Below are positions 27,588-37,231 of a DNA stretch of 64,000 nucleotides, piece by piece. The translations under genes were made by a program, and so were the position numbers. Below the pieces are notes generated by a model. That model did no database searches. It had not been told where the DNA came from and saw nothing but the letters and a program-made list of their open reading frames with translations. The stretch comes from an uncultured Muribaculaceae bacterium (GTDB lineage Bacteria > Bacteroidota > Bacteroidia > Bacteroidales > Muribaculaceae). The stretch's first letter is position 1. Each line of letters begins with the position of its first letter. The DNA lies in assembly GCA_910579845.1 (NCBI GenBank), contig CAJTWL010000007.1, positions 1 through 64,000 on the forward strand, in the 5' to 3' direction.

Positions 27588-28583
27588 TTATGGAACTACA
27601 ACCTTGTCAAGAATATCCGTGATTACATCGTCGGAAGAAATATTATTTGCTTCGGCTTCATACGTCAATCCTATACGATGACGCAGTACATCATAGCAAA
27701 CGGCTCTGACATCTTCCGGAATAACGTAGCCCCTGCCTTGAAGAAAAGCATATGCTCTTGCTGCCTTGGCAAGACTGATGGATGCTCGTGGTGAAGCACC
27801 GAAAGATATGATGCTTTGTAAATCTCCCAACCCATATTTAGCTGGTTGACGGGTTGCGAAGACAAGATCAACTATATAATTCTCTATTTTTTCATCAAGA
27901 TATATTTTTTGAACGATCTTCTGAACTTTAAGAATTTCTTCTTTGTTTATAATTGCTTGTATTGGAGCAAGCTCACCTTTTATATTTTGTCTAATGATAG
28001 CCTTCTCTTCCTCCTTATTCGGATAACCGATGACAACCTTAAGCAGGAATCGGTCTACTTGTGCTTCCGGAAGTGGATAAGTACCCTCTTGTTCAATAGG
28101 GTTTTGTGTCGCCATAACAAGAAATGGACTTGGAAGAGGAAATGTTTCATCTCCTATTGTTACTTGTCTTTCCTGCATTGCCTCCAACAGAGCACTTTGG
28201 ACTTTAGCAGGAGCACGGTTGATTTCATCTGCTAAAACAAAATTTGCAAATACCGGACCTTTCTTCACTTCAAAAGTCTCTCGTTTTACACTATATATAA
28301 GGGTCCCTAAAACATCGGCTGGCAGCAAATCGGGAGTGAACTGAATACGGCTGTATTTAGCAGACACAAGATTTGCGAGCGTTTTTATTGCCAGTGTTTT
28401 TGCTAATCCGGGCACACCTTCAAGAAGTACGTGACCGTTGCAAAGCAATGCAATAAGCAGAGAATCTACAAGATGTTTCTGTCCTACTATACGATGATCC
28501 ATGCCTGTACGGATCATATTGACAAAATTACTTTTAGATGCTATCAGATCATTCAGTTCACGTATATTTACTGTTTCCTCCAT
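27588..28583 (-). CDS. moxR: MoxR family AAA+ ATPase
   Basis: 331 residues. Walker A is at ~55-63 (LLEGVPGLAKT), Walker B is FVLADEINRAP, sensor 1 is MATQNPIEQEGTYPLPEAQ with the arginine-finger segment VDRFLL, and a C-terminal lid domain contains SFGASPRASISLAKAARAYA. Full length. First gene of the bat operon; MoxR ATPases act as chaperone-like remodelers of the VWA proteins encoded beside them. Confidence 0.95.
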   Translation of the reverse strand: MEETVNIRELNDLIASKSNFVNMIRTGMDHRIVGQKHLVDSLLIALLCNGHVLLEGVPGLAKTLAIKTLANLVSAKYSRIQFTPDLLPADVLGTLIYSVKRETFEVKKGPVFANFVLADEINRAPAKVQSALLEAMQERQVTIGDETFPLPSPFLVMATQNPIEQEGTYPLPEAQVDRFLLKVVIGYPNKEEEKAIIRQNIKGELAPIQAIINKEEILKVQKIVQKIYLDEKIENYIVDLVFATRQPAKYGLGDLQSIISFGASPRASISLAKAARAYAFLQGRGYVIPEDVRAVCYDVLRHRIGLTYEAEANNISSDDVITDILDKVVVP

Positions 28584-28890
28584 ATTTTATCAGTTTATTT
28601 TCAATTTAAATGAGTGATAAAAATTATTGAACATATTACAACGCAATCATTCATGAGATTCTTAAGCGGAATGTATTAATACACTCGTCAATCTCTGTGG
28701 CGCATTGCAATGCAAAAATAATATTTATTAATTTAACTAAATAATCTCCTGTGTTAAATAATATTTAAATATACTTGATATCTAAGTGGCAAGTAGTTAA
28801 TAAAAATTAATCGATATATGAGTAGTTGAAAACCTGAACGATAAAACTGTCTCAACCTGCATTTTCCTTAGGGGAATCCAGATAAGAGGT
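28584..28890. other. Intergenic region upstream of the bat operon
   Basis: 307 bases between thiL and moxR, which are both on the minus strand. On the minus strand TATTTTTG (28713-28720) fits the -7 TAnnTTTG box about 130 bases before moxR, but I see no TTTG at the right distance for -33. No hairpin with a U tract was seen after thiL. Otherwise nothing recognisable. Confidence 0.4.
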
Positions 28891-29934
28891 TTATTCATCT
28901 TTTTTAAATGCGTTCCATCCTTGTGCGATAATAGGAATTTCAGAACCATCTCTTGTTACCATTGCAGCTCCAAGTTGAGGATTGGTTATATATCCGATAA
29001 TGGAAATACCATTAAGTTTTTCTACCTTCTCATGATCTGTCAGAGGAACTGTGAACAGTAGTTCGTAGTCCTCGCCTCCGTTCATAGCTGTCATAACAAG
29101 ATTCATATTCATCTCCTCCGCCATAATCGCAGTCTGGTAATCTATGGGGATTTTATCTTCAAACACTCTGCATCCGACGTTGGATTTTTTACATATATGT
29201 AGAAGTTCAGATGACAGACCGTCGCTGACATCCATCATAGATGTAGGTTTGATTTCCTTGTCCTTTAGCATGGATATCACATCTTTACGGGCTTCCGGTT
29301 TAAGTTGCCTTTCAAGTATATATTCTTTACCAGAAAAATCCGGTGTGAAATTTTTACCCTCTTTGGATTGCGCCGCTACTCTGTTCTCTCTTTCAAGCAA
29401 TTGCAATCCCATATAGGCTGCTCCAAGATCTCCGCTTACACAAATCAGATCCGATTCTTTTGCTCCGTTACGATATACCACATCATTTTTATCGGATTCT
29501 CCGAGACATGTTACGCTTATGACCAGACCTGTTACAGATGCAGATGTATCACCGCCTACGAGATCAACTCCATATACTTCGCATGCAAGACGTATTCCAT
29601 CGTACAGTTCTTCAATATGCTCTACCGTGAATCTGCTTGATACTCCAAGACTGACTGTAATCTGTTTTGGAGTCCCATTCATTGCATATATATCACTGAA
29701 ATTTACAATTGCCGCCTTATATCCGAGGTGCTTCAGAGGAACATATCTTAGATCAAAATGTATTCCCTCTAAAAGTAGGTCTGTTGTTACAAGTGTCAGC
29801 TTATCACCAAATTCAAGTACTGCCGAATCATCGCCAATACCATATTTTGACGAATGGTTTCTTAATGGAAAGTCTTGGGTAATTCGGTCAATGAGACCGA
29901 ATTCTCCAAGACTTGATATTTCTGTCTGACCCAT
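28891..29934 (-). CDS. thiL: Thiamine-monophosphate kinase
   Basis: 347 residues from the ATG at 29934, which lies one base after the stop codon of the preceding gene. The longer frame to 29949 begins with TTG and would overlap that gene. ThiL motifs: ELGEFGLIDRI-like start (SLGEFGLIDRI), GIGDDSAVL, TTDLLLEGIHFDL (metal and substrate site), VGGDTSAS and DVSDGLSSELLHICKKS. It phosphorylates TMP to the cofactor thiamine diphosphate. Coupled to the purine nucleoside phosphorylase gene. Confidence 0.95.
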   Translation of the reverse strand: MGQTEISSLGEFGLIDRITQDFPLRNHSSKYGIGDDSAVLEFGDKLTLVTTDLLLEGIHFDLRYVPLKHLGYKAAIVNFSDIYAMNGTPKQITVSLGVSSRFTVEHIEELYDGIRLACEVYGVDLVGGDTSASVTGLVISVTCLGESDKNDVVYRNGAKESDLICVSGDLGAAYMGLQLLERENRVAAQSKEGKNFTPDFSGKEYILERQLKPEARKDVISMLKDKEIKPTSMMDVSDGLSSELLHICKKSNVGCRVFEDKIPIDYQTAIMAEEMNMNLVMTAMNGGEDYELLFTVPLTDHEKVEKLNGISIIGYITNPQLGAAMVTRDGSEIPIIAQGWNAFKKDE

Positions 29935-29935
29935 A

Positions 29936-30760
29936 TTATAATCTTTCAAGCATATTCTTGATAATCTGTGTCATTACCGGCTGAGCTTTGATTGCAGCTT
30001 TCTGAACCTCTTCATGGGATGGAACCTCTTTAATGTCTTTTCCACCTAAATCCGTGATAACAGAGACTCCGAACACTTTCATGTCTGCATGATTTGCCAC
30101 TATTACTTCAGGAACTGTCGACATACCAACAGCATCACCGCCAATGATTCTGAAATATTCATATTCAGCCGGTGTCTCGAATGTCGGTCCGGGTGTGCCG
30201 ACATAAACCCCATGCATTAGACGGATATTTTGTTCTTTAGCAATATTGTCAGCCATTTCTATCATACTCAATGAATATGGTTCAGTCATTGCAGGGAAAC
30301 GCGGGCCAAGCTCTTCATAATTCTTGCCTCTTAAAGGATTCTCCGGGAAAAGATTTATATGGTCTGTAATTACCATTACATCCCCGACAACAAATTCTTT
30401 GTTCATGCCTCCAGCCGCGTTGCTGACAAAAAGAGTTTCTACACCGAATTGTTTCATTACTCGTACCGGGAATGTTACTTGCTTCATGTCATAACCTTCG
30501 TAGTAATGGAAGCGTCCTTGCATGGCAACAATGTATTTGCCACCGAGTCTGCCAAATATGAGTTTACCGCTATGTCCTTCTACGGTAGAAATGGGGAAAT
30601 TAGGTATATCCTTATATTCAAGCTCTTTATCTATATCTATATGATTTACTAAATCACCGAGTCCTGTTCCAAGGATGATTCCTATTTTAGGCATTGTACC
30701 CACATTACTCTTAATAAACTCCGCAGTCTCTTTGATTTTTTCCAAATATGTCTTTTCCAT
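29936..30760 (-). CDS. punA: Purine-nucleoside phosphorylase (class I, trimeric type)
   Basis: 274 residues. Family motifs: IGIILGTGLGDLV (phosphate loop), EGHSGKLIFGRLGG, MQGRFHYYEGYDMKQVTFP, LFVSNAAGGMN, and the purine-site segment GDAVGMSTVPEVIVANH. Splits purine nucleosides with phosphate to the base and ribose-1-phosphate. Usual length. It is separated from lpxK by 155 bases of AT-rich sequence and is followed directly by thiL. Confidence 0.93.
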   Translation of the reverse strand: MEKTYLEKIKETAEFIKSNVGTMPKIGIILGTGLGDLVNHIDIDKELEYKDIPNFPISTVEGHSGKLIFGRLGGKYIVAMQGRFHYYEGYDMKQVTFPVRVMKQFGVETLFVSNAAGGMNKEFVVGDVMVITDHINLFPENPLRGKNYEELGPRFPAMTEPYSLSMIEMADNIAKEQNIRLMHGVYVGTPGPTFETPAEYEYFRIIGGDAVGMSTVPEVIVANHADMKVFGVSVITDLGGKDIKEVPSHEEVQKAAIKAQPVMTQIIKNMLERL

Positions 30761-30915
30761 GTTATTATTGGGTTATATTATTTTAGAAATTCGGTTTTAT
30801 AATATATAACAAATTATATAAGAAGTCGGATAATCTAAAACACAATTATATATTGTCGGTATATACAACAATCTTGAAATATTGCATGACAGGTACGGTC
30901 TATGAGTCTAAGAGG

Positions 30916-32004
30916 TTACTCATCAATTGCCTTTTTTAGATCGGAAATGAAGTTGTATGAATCCCACGCATTAACTATTTCAACTGCTATAGGAATGAAA
31001 TATGTAACGCGCTTGAGTTTCGATGGATAGTATGGATTATAAGCCAACCTTACAGCATCCTTTTCAGTCGTTAGAATGATTTTTCTTTGTCCGGACAAAC
31101 TGTTGAATTTATTTTCAATTTTCTCGATATCATCTCTGGTAAAATCGTGATGATCGGGAAAATGGCTCACATTTTTTTGAAATGGATAAGATTTGAAATG
31201 TCTTACAAAGCCACGTGGATTGGCAATTCCCGTAATTAGCATGGCTGTGTCGGAAGACGTCAGTTGAGAAATATTAACGTCATATGGATTGTCATCCGGA
31301 AAAGCAGGCATTACACCACCGTATACAAACTTGGAGAAATATAACTTTTGGAATTTCATCAGATCAAGGTTGTTTTTTACCAGACGGAAGTCCAATGGAC
31401 TCATATTTGCCGGGCATTTGGTGACAATAACCATGTCCGCTCTGTTAACCTGGTGTGCGCTTTCGCGCAGTCTTCCCAAAGGTAGCATTTTGTCTTCATA
31501 AATAGGTCTGTTAAAGTCCATTAACAAGATTGATACTTTGGGAACCACATACCGATGCTGAAAGGCGTCATCAAGGACTATAAGTGAAATCTCGGGGAAT
31601 TGTTCTATTAGTTCTTTAATCCCTTTTCTTCGGTTTTCACATACTGCAATCTTTACTCTTGCACCCAATTTCTGATACATCTGAAGCGGTTCGTCGCCGA
31701 TACTGTCAGGTGTGCTATTGGAATTTGCCAAAAGAAAGCCTTTTGTTTTTCGCTTGTATCCCCTGCTTAAGACAGCTATATTATAATCCATCGCCAGCAG
31801 ACCCACTATGAATTCTGTATGAGGTGTCTTACCTGTTCCACCTACTGTTAGATTTCCTATAGAAACTATAGGAACATTGAATTCTTCTTGAGGAAGAATG
31901 TGATGTTCAAACATCCAATTTCGCACGGCAGTAATCACTCCATATATGATAGATATTGGAGTAAGCAGGTATTTTAATGCTTTTGATAAATTACTGTTTG
32001 ACAT
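30916..32004 (-). CDS. lpxK: Tetraacyldisaccharide 4'-kinase
   Basis: 362 residues. An N-terminal membrane-associated helix (LTPISIIYGVITAVRNWMF) precedes the P-loop VGGTGKTPHTEF (~53-64). LDDAFQHRYV and TTEKDAVRL are the other LpxK blocks. Phosphorylates the lipid A disaccharide precursor at the inner membrane. Located 34 bases after sppA in the glmM-sppA-lpxK run, an arrangement common in Bacteroidales. Confidence 0.94.
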   Translation of the reverse strand: MSNSNLSKALKYLLTPISIIYGVITAVRNWMFEHHILPQEEFNVPIVSIGNLTVGGTGKTPHTEFIVGLLAMDYNIAVLSRGYKRKTKGFLLANSNSTPDSIGDEPLQMYQKLGARVKIAVCENRRKGIKELIEQFPEISLIVLDDAFQHRYVVPKVSILLMDFNRPIYEDKMLPLGRLRESAHQVNRADMVIVTKCPANMSPLDFRLVKNNLDLMKFQKLYFSKFVYGGVMPAFPDDNPYDVNISQLTSSDTAMLITGIANPRGFVRHFKSYPFQKNVSHFPDHHDFTRDDIEKIENKFNSLSGQRKIILTTEKDAVRLAYNPYYPSKLKRVTYFIPIAVEIVNAWDSYNFISDLKKAIDE

Positions 32005-32038
32005 GTCTGATCTTGGAGTCTGTTACTTTAAAACAGAA

Positions 32039-33826
32039 TCATTTGATTTTAAAGTCAAATTCCGGCATCCTTGCAAGAATTCTATTCTGTTCTATTATTT
32101 TCTTTGCAATCTCCTTAGAAGCCTCTTCCAACTCTTTTGAAGTAGGATTTGTTCCTGTAACAGATGATTCAATACCCATAGAAGGCAACATGTCCCAAAC
32201 ATTCGGTTTGTAAAGAGGATATATGGAAACACTGTATTTACTATATATGTCTGCTTTTTTCGCCACCCATTCAATTGCCTTCTGTAATGAACCTATTTCA
32301 TCGACTAAACCGAGTTCTTTAGCTTTCATGGCATTCCATACTCGCCCTTCCGCAATATGTCTTACTTTAGCCTGTGGCATTTTTCTGCCCTTTGCAACTC
32401 TGTCAATGAAACGATCATATCCCTTTTCAACATACTTTTGCATTATCTCAAGCTGTGTGGAGTTCATTGGTTCAATAAGAGAAGGGAAATTTGCGTCAGG
32501 ATTTGTGGCAACAATTTCCGCGTTGATCCCTAATTTCTCTGCAAGTCCTTTGGCATTCGGAATTAGACCGAATATACCGATACTGCCGGTAATTGTAAGT
32601 GGGTTGGCAAATATCCTGTCGGCGCCGCATGAAATCCAATAACCGCCGGAAGCCGCATAATCACCCATAGACACTGCAAGCGGTTTCTTTTTTGACATAA
32701 AATAATCAAGAGCTTCTCCTATCTGGTCACTCCCGAATGCCGACCCCCCGGGAGAATTTACACGTAGCACCATCCCTTTTATCTTGTCATCTTCCGCGAG
32801 TTCGGTTATAATAGGTACAAGGTTTTTATAATTTATACCGGCATTCCCACCATCAATGATCTCTCCCGTTGCATACAGGACTGCGATATTATCCTTGGAT
32901 CCATATGCGTCAGTCCATGGAATTTGTCCTATAAGTGTTTCGGGACTCACAAAATTAAGATCGTCTTTATCAACATTGATTAGTTTGGCGAGTTTTTCAT
33001 CCATTGTCCTTTCATAGGCGATTTCGTCAATCATTCCGACTTTTTTTGCATCCTCGGCAGATGAAAACATTATACCTCCGTTAACAAGATCGTTTATTTT
33101 CTCAGGAGTCAGTTTCTTCCGTTTTTCACATATCCCTTCCTTTATGAAATCCCACATAGTACCAAAAAGGGTGTCGAGCTGAGCACGTGCGGGTTCGCTC
33201 ATATGATTTGAGATATATGGTTCAACGGCAGATTTGAAAGTACCGACTTTGACAACCTGAAATTCGATTCCCAATTTATCAAAAAGTCCCTTCATGAACA
33301 TTGTTGCACCTCCGAGTCCTTGAATTGCTATATTGCCATAAGGATTCAGGTATATTTTATCAGCTGCAGACGCAATATAATAAGTCCCTAATGTGTACGC
33401 ATCGCCGTAAGCATAAACTTTTTTACCTTTCTTTTTGAAATCCTTGACAGCTTCGCGAATCGCATTTACTGTAGCTGGTGATGCCGCCATCGCCTGACAT
33501 TTAATATACATGGCATCGATATTGTCATTATTGGATGCAGACTTTATCCCTTCAACAATCTGATTCAGAGTTGCAGGTTTTGTCAGATTCCCCTGCATCA
33601 ATTCTAAATAATCCGGATTTGTAGCTTCGGCAGACTCTACTATTGTACCATTCAAATCAAGAGTTAATATACTATGTGATTTTACGGAATTGGATACACT
33701 ATTTTCTGTCCCCACTCTTGCTGCAATTCCGATTGTTATCATTACAGCCGCAACTCCAAACAGCACAAGTGCGATCCATGTGCCGACGAAAGACGATAGT
33801 GAATTAAGAAGAAACTTTTTTAACAT
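32039..33826 (-). CDS. sppA: Signal peptide peptidase SppA (67K, double-domain type)
   Basis: 595 residues: one N-terminal membrane anchor (FVGTWIALVLFGVAAVMITI) and two tandem ClpP-like domains. The first carries the general-base lysine region YYIASAADKIYLNPYG. The second holds VNSPGGSAFGSDQI and the nucleophile serine motif GDYAASGGYWISCGAD. The size and two-domain layout match E. coli-type SppA. It degrades remnant signal peptides in the inner membrane. Confidence 0.95.
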   Translation of the reverse strand: MLKKFLLNSLSSFVGTWIALVLFGVAAVMITIGIAARVGTENSVSNSVKSHSILTLDLNGTIVESAEATNPDYLELMQGNLTKPATLNQIVEGIKSASNNDNIDAMYIKCQAMAASPATVNAIREAVKDFKKKGKKVYAYGDAYTLGTYYIASAADKIYLNPYGNIAIQGLGGATMFMKGLFDKLGIEFQVVKVGTFKSAVEPYISNHMSEPARAQLDTLFGTMWDFIKEGICEKRKKLTPEKINDLVNGGIMFSSAEDAKKVGMIDEIAYERTMDEKLAKLINVDKDDLNFVSPETLIGQIPWTDAYGSKDNIAVLYATGEIIDGGNAGINYKNLVPIITELAEDDKIKGMVLRVNSPGGSAFGSDQIGEALDYFMSKKKPLAVSMGDYAASGGYWISCGADRIFANPLTITGSIGIFGLIPNAKGLAEKLGINAEIVATNPDANFPSLIEPMNSTQLEIMQKYVEKGYDRFIDRVAKGRKMPQAKVRHIAEGRVWNAMKAKELGLVDEIGSLQKAIEWVAKKADIYSKYSVSIYPLYKPNVWDMLPSMGIESSVTGTNPTSKELEEASKEIAKKIIEQNRILARMPEFDFKIK

Positions 33827-33854
33827 ATATGAATTGTTGTTTATGCAGATATGA

Positions 33855-35237
33855 TTATAGCGTCTTGATTATAGATTTTATACTTTCAGCAAGTCTGTTG
33901 GCTTCATCTATTGTTTGAGCCTCGCTATATATTCTGATTATCGGCTCTGTATTTGATTTACGAAGGTGAACCCAAGAATCAGAAAAATCGATTTTTATAC
34001 CGTCAATATCGTTTACTTTCTCATTCTTGAAATGATCTTTAACTGCTGAAAGGATTGCATCCACATCAATATCAGGAGTAAGTTCTATTTTATTTTTTGC
34101 AATTTCATATTGTGGCAGTTGCTTCTTTATTTCAGAAACCTTTTTACCGGATTTTGCCATTAATGTAAGGAATAGGGCAATACCAACAAGAGCATCGCGT
34201 CCGCTGTGAAGAGCCGGATATATAACTCCACCGTTCCCTTCACCACCGATTACCGCATTAACCTCCTTCATCTTTGCAACAACATTCACTTCACCAACAG
34301 CGGCAGCGGCATATTGACATCCATGTTTCTCAGTAATATCTTTTAGGCCTCGTGAACTGCTAAGATTGGAAACAGTAGACCCCGGAGTGTATGAAAGTAC
34401 ATAATCTGCAATGGCAACCAATGTGTTTTCCTCAACAAACATCTCTCCATTCTCCATTACAATTGCAAGGCGATCAACGTCCGGGTCTACAACAAATCCT
34501 ACATCAGCATCGCTTTCAGTCATAATTCTCGATATCTGGGTAAGATTTGCCGGAATCGGCTCCGGAGTATGAAAGAAATTTCCTGAAGGTTCGCAATTGA
34601 TTTCAATTATATTCTGCACACCAAGAGATTTCAGAAGTTTGGGTATCACAATTCCACCTACCGAATTTATGCCGTCTATTGCTACGGTAAAGTTGCTTTT
34701 TTTGATAGCATCCGAATCTACAAGTTCAAGATTTCTAACCATCTCGATATGCCTTGACCCCCAGGTTTCATTTTTGTATTCTTTGCCAAGTTTAAACACA
34801 TCGGAATAAATATAAAGTTGCTTCTCAGCTCTCGATATTACTTCTTTTCCAAGTTTATCAGAAAGAAATTCTCCGTTATGGTCAAGGAGCTTCAGCGCAT
34901 TCCACTGTACCGGATTATGGCTTGCCGTAATAATAATGCCACCGCATGCTTTTTCGCCTGTTACGGCCAGTTCAGTAGTTGGTGTAGATGCCTTCCCGAT
35001 GTTAATGACATCAAACCCCATTGATATAAGACTTCCGCATACGAGTTTCTCTACCATTTCTCCTGAAAGACGAGCATCTCTACCAACAACTATGCAGTTG
35101 CTGTCTCCTTTATATGTTTCTCTTATAAGGGAGGCATATGCACATGTGAATTTTACTATGTCTTCTGCACCGAGTCCATCACCTGGATTACCTCCTATTG
35201 TACCCCTTATACCTGAAATTGACTTAATTAGTGACAT
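33855..35237 (-). CDS. glmM: Phosphoglucosamine mutase
   Basis: 460 residues. The four phosphohexomutase blocks are present: TASHNP with the phosphorylated Ser106, metal loop DPDVDRLA (~250), sugar-recognition loop GGEGNGGVIYP, and the C-terminal phosphate loop RKSNTEPIIRIYSEA. GEGNGG instead of GEQSGH is usual for Bacteroidetes homologues. Converts glucosamine-6-P to glucosamine-1-P for peptidoglycan and lipid A synthesis; the next genes (sppA, lpxK) are also envelope genes. Confidence 0.9.
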   Translation of the reverse strand: MSLIKSISGIRGTIGGNPGDGLGAEDIVKFTCAYASLIRETYKGDSNCIVVGRDARLSGEMVEKLVCGSLISMGFDVINIGKASTPTTELAVTGEKACGGIIITASHNPVQWNALKLLDHNGEFLSDKLGKEVISRAEKQLYIYSDVFKLGKEYKNETWGSRHIEMVRNLELVDSDAIKKSNFTVAIDGINSVGGIVIPKLLKSLGVQNIIEINCEPSGNFFHTPEPIPANLTQISRIMTESDADVGFVVDPDVDRLAIVMENGEMFVEENTLVAIADYVLSYTPGSTVSNLSSSRGLKDITEKHGCQYAAAAVGEVNVVAKMKEVNAVIGGEGNGGVIYPALHSGRDALVGIALFLTLMAKSGKKVSEIKKQLPQYEIAKNKIELTPDIDVDAILSAVKDHFKNEKVNDIDGIKIDFSDSWVHLRKSNTEPIIRIYSEAQTIDEANRLAESIKSIIKTL

Positions 35238-35348
35238 TGTAGTGATATTTTATCTCTCTTTTTATTGGAGTTCGTTTTTTAATGACGTATTCGCTAAGAA
35301 ATTTATACAATCTCTGATGATTTTGCATATAATATACAAAATCATTAG

Positions 35349-35963
35349 TTAATATACGGCTTTAAAATATTGTATTTTATATAAATACGGATTACACTGG
35401 CTCTGATCGCTTCCAAATCCCTGTGTTGACTTTACAATGAGATTGACTTCGCAGTTATTGTGCAGGTATTTAAGAGGTACCTGAATACCTTCTCCATATT
35501 GTGTGGTGGAAGTCAATATGTTGTTGCCAAAAATAATTGGTACGCTCCCAAGCGCATTGTCCATTATTTCAGAGTTTCCTTCCCAACTTTCTGTTCCGTA
35601 TTGGTAATAATTCTTAAGATTCATTCGCATAAATCTTAAATATACTTTGTCACCGAGATTAAACTGAATCTCCTCTTTTTGACTTTCTGTGGCATTCTCT
35701 GGAAATTCATCTCCTTTATTTAGAACTTGCATGTAAACGCTGCCATCTTCATCCATTTTGTAAAAAGGAGCGTTATCACCTGTTTTAAAATTACCGTCTT
35801 CCGGAATGTTAAGATCTACTGAATGTTTTGCAATATACCAATTGACTGCATGTTCCTCTTCATTAAGTAAGTCTGAATAACTTTTTGAATCTTCACAAGA
35901 TGCAAATGCTATGCATATAGTGGCGCTAAAACCGAGTATTACTGATTTATTTATGTTGAACAT
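35349..35963 (-). CDS. DUF4827 lipoprotein (FKBP-like)
   Basis: 204 residues with a lipobox FASC (Cys23). The sequence from SYSDLLNEEEHAVNWYIAKH to VPLKYLHNNCEVNLIVKS is that of the DUF4827 family, distantly related to FKBP-type isomerases but without a recognisable active site. In Bacteroidales it is regularly found between the DHH phosphoesterase and glmM genes, as here (30 bases after the former). Function unknown; outer-membrane or periplasmic by its lipobox. Confidence 0.85.
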   Translation of the reverse strand: MFNINKSVILGFSATICIAFASCEDSKSYSDLLNEEEHAVNWYIAKHSVDLNIPEDGNFKTGDNAPFYKMDEDGSVYMQVLNKGDEFPENATESQKEEIQFNLGDKVYLRFMRMNLKNYYQYGTESWEGNSEIMDNALGSVPIIFGNNILTSTTQYGEGIQVPLKYLHNNCEVNLIVKSTQGFGSDQSQCNPYLYKIQYFKAVY

Positions 35964-35993
35964 CGTTAATCGTGTTATAAATTATATAATGGT

Positions 35994-37043
35994 TTAATTG
36001 ATTTCTAATTTTTCCAACTTCTTTGGAATGAACGAGTCGTAGTCTTTAATATGATTGATAAATAAATTCCGGCATTCTTCGAGTGAACCATAATACTCTC
36101 CACCGGCTGCCATGCGATGCCCTCCTCCGTTAAACAGGTCCTTGCATATTTGTGATACCGGGAATTCATATTTACTGCGGCATGATACTTTAATGCAATC
36201 TGAATCTTCCCGCATGAATACTGAATAAACCATACCTCTGATATTAAGCGGTTCGTTTACGAGACCTTCGGTATCCCCTTTCTCATACTTATACTCGGCA
36301 AGCTCGTCTTTGTTAATTGTTATAAGTCCGCATCTATGTGACGGAAAAATTTCAAGTTTGTCAGATAGCGCATGTGATTTGAGTTTTAAACTCCAATAAC
36401 TGCATGCTTTGATACACTCTTCAATTATCTTGCGCTTATCGGCACCCTTATCCATTAGTTTTGCCAGAATTTCATATATGTCATTATTGCGACAATTGAC
36501 TGTGAAATTCTGTGTATCGGTAATCAGTCCTGTAAGCAGGCACGTCGCACTGTTATGGTTGAGATCGCTATAGAACCCGCATGCGGCAATTATTCTGAAG
36601 ACGAGTTCGCATGTTGAAGACATCTCCGGATATGAGAATTGCAATTCGCAGTTCATATCAGGTTCTTCATGATGATCAATCAATATTTTTATCGATTTAG
36701 CGCTATTTATAAGAGGCGCGAGATGATCCTGACGTGAGCTGGTGTTGAAATCACAACATATTATCAAATCTGATTCCTCAATTAATCTTGAACAATAAGG
36801 ATCATGACGGGTATAAACGGCAATTTCATTGAAATCCGGTAAGAACCGCAATGATCTTGGAGGTGTGTCCGGAACCACAACAGTGGCGTGTTTGCCTAAA
36901 TCCCGGAATAAATGCATAAGTCCCAATGTGCTACCTATAGCATCCCCATCAGGATGAACATGGCATGTCAGGACAATGCGTTCACTCTTATCAAGAAGTG
37001 ACAAGAATCTCTTTATGTCGTTTGTTTCAAGAAAATCGTTCAT
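35994..37043 (-). CDS. DHH/DHHA1 phosphoesterase (NrnA-like)
   Basis: 349 residues from the ATG at 37043. A longer frame begins with TTG at 37085 inside the likely promoter. DHH motifs: HVHPDGDAIGS, CCDFN, and DHHEEPD. The C-terminal DHHA1 domain ends with the substrate-binding motif FNGGGHRMAAGGEYYG. NrnA-type enzymes degrade nanoRNA and pAp or cyclic-dinucleotide products. First gene of the run to lpxK. Confidence 0.88.
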   Translation of the reverse strand: MNDFLETNDIKRFLSLLDKSERIVLTCHVHPDGDAIGSTLGLMHLFRDLGKHATVVVPDTPPRSLRFLPDFNEIAVYTRHDPYCSRLIEESDLIICCDFNTSSRQDHLAPLINSAKSIKILIDHHEEPDMNCELQFSYPEMSSTCELVFRIIAACGFYSDLNHNSATCLLTGLITDTQNFTVNCRNNDIYEILAKLMDKGADKRKIIEECIKACSYWSLKLKSHALSDKLEIFPSHRCGLITINKDELAEYKYEKGDTEGLVNEPLNIRGMVYSVFMREDSDCIKVSCRSKYEFPVSQICKDLFNGGGHRMAAGGEYYGSLEECRNLFINHIKDYDSFIPKKLEKLEIN

Positions 37044-37231
37044 TTTCAATTTTTTGTTAACAGAACGAATCAGTTCAATTAACAAAGTTAATAAATTTAT
37101 CTAATAAATAAGAGTGTTATGCCTTCAAATAAATGAATTTTATGAAAGGTTTTAATATCTTTTATTCTGAAACTATAATTTATGGTGAATATTCCGTATG
37201 ATTTTTCTAATTTTGTGTAATATTTATTTCT
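37044..37231. promoter_or_regulatory. Divergent promoter region
   Basis: Between the DHH gene (minus) and mazG (plus). Minus-strand -7 box TAACTTTG at 37083-37090, and plus-strand -7 box TAATTTTG at 37208-37215, only 17 bases before the mazG ATG. Neither has a good TTTG at -33, so the boxes are candidates only. Confidence 0.4.
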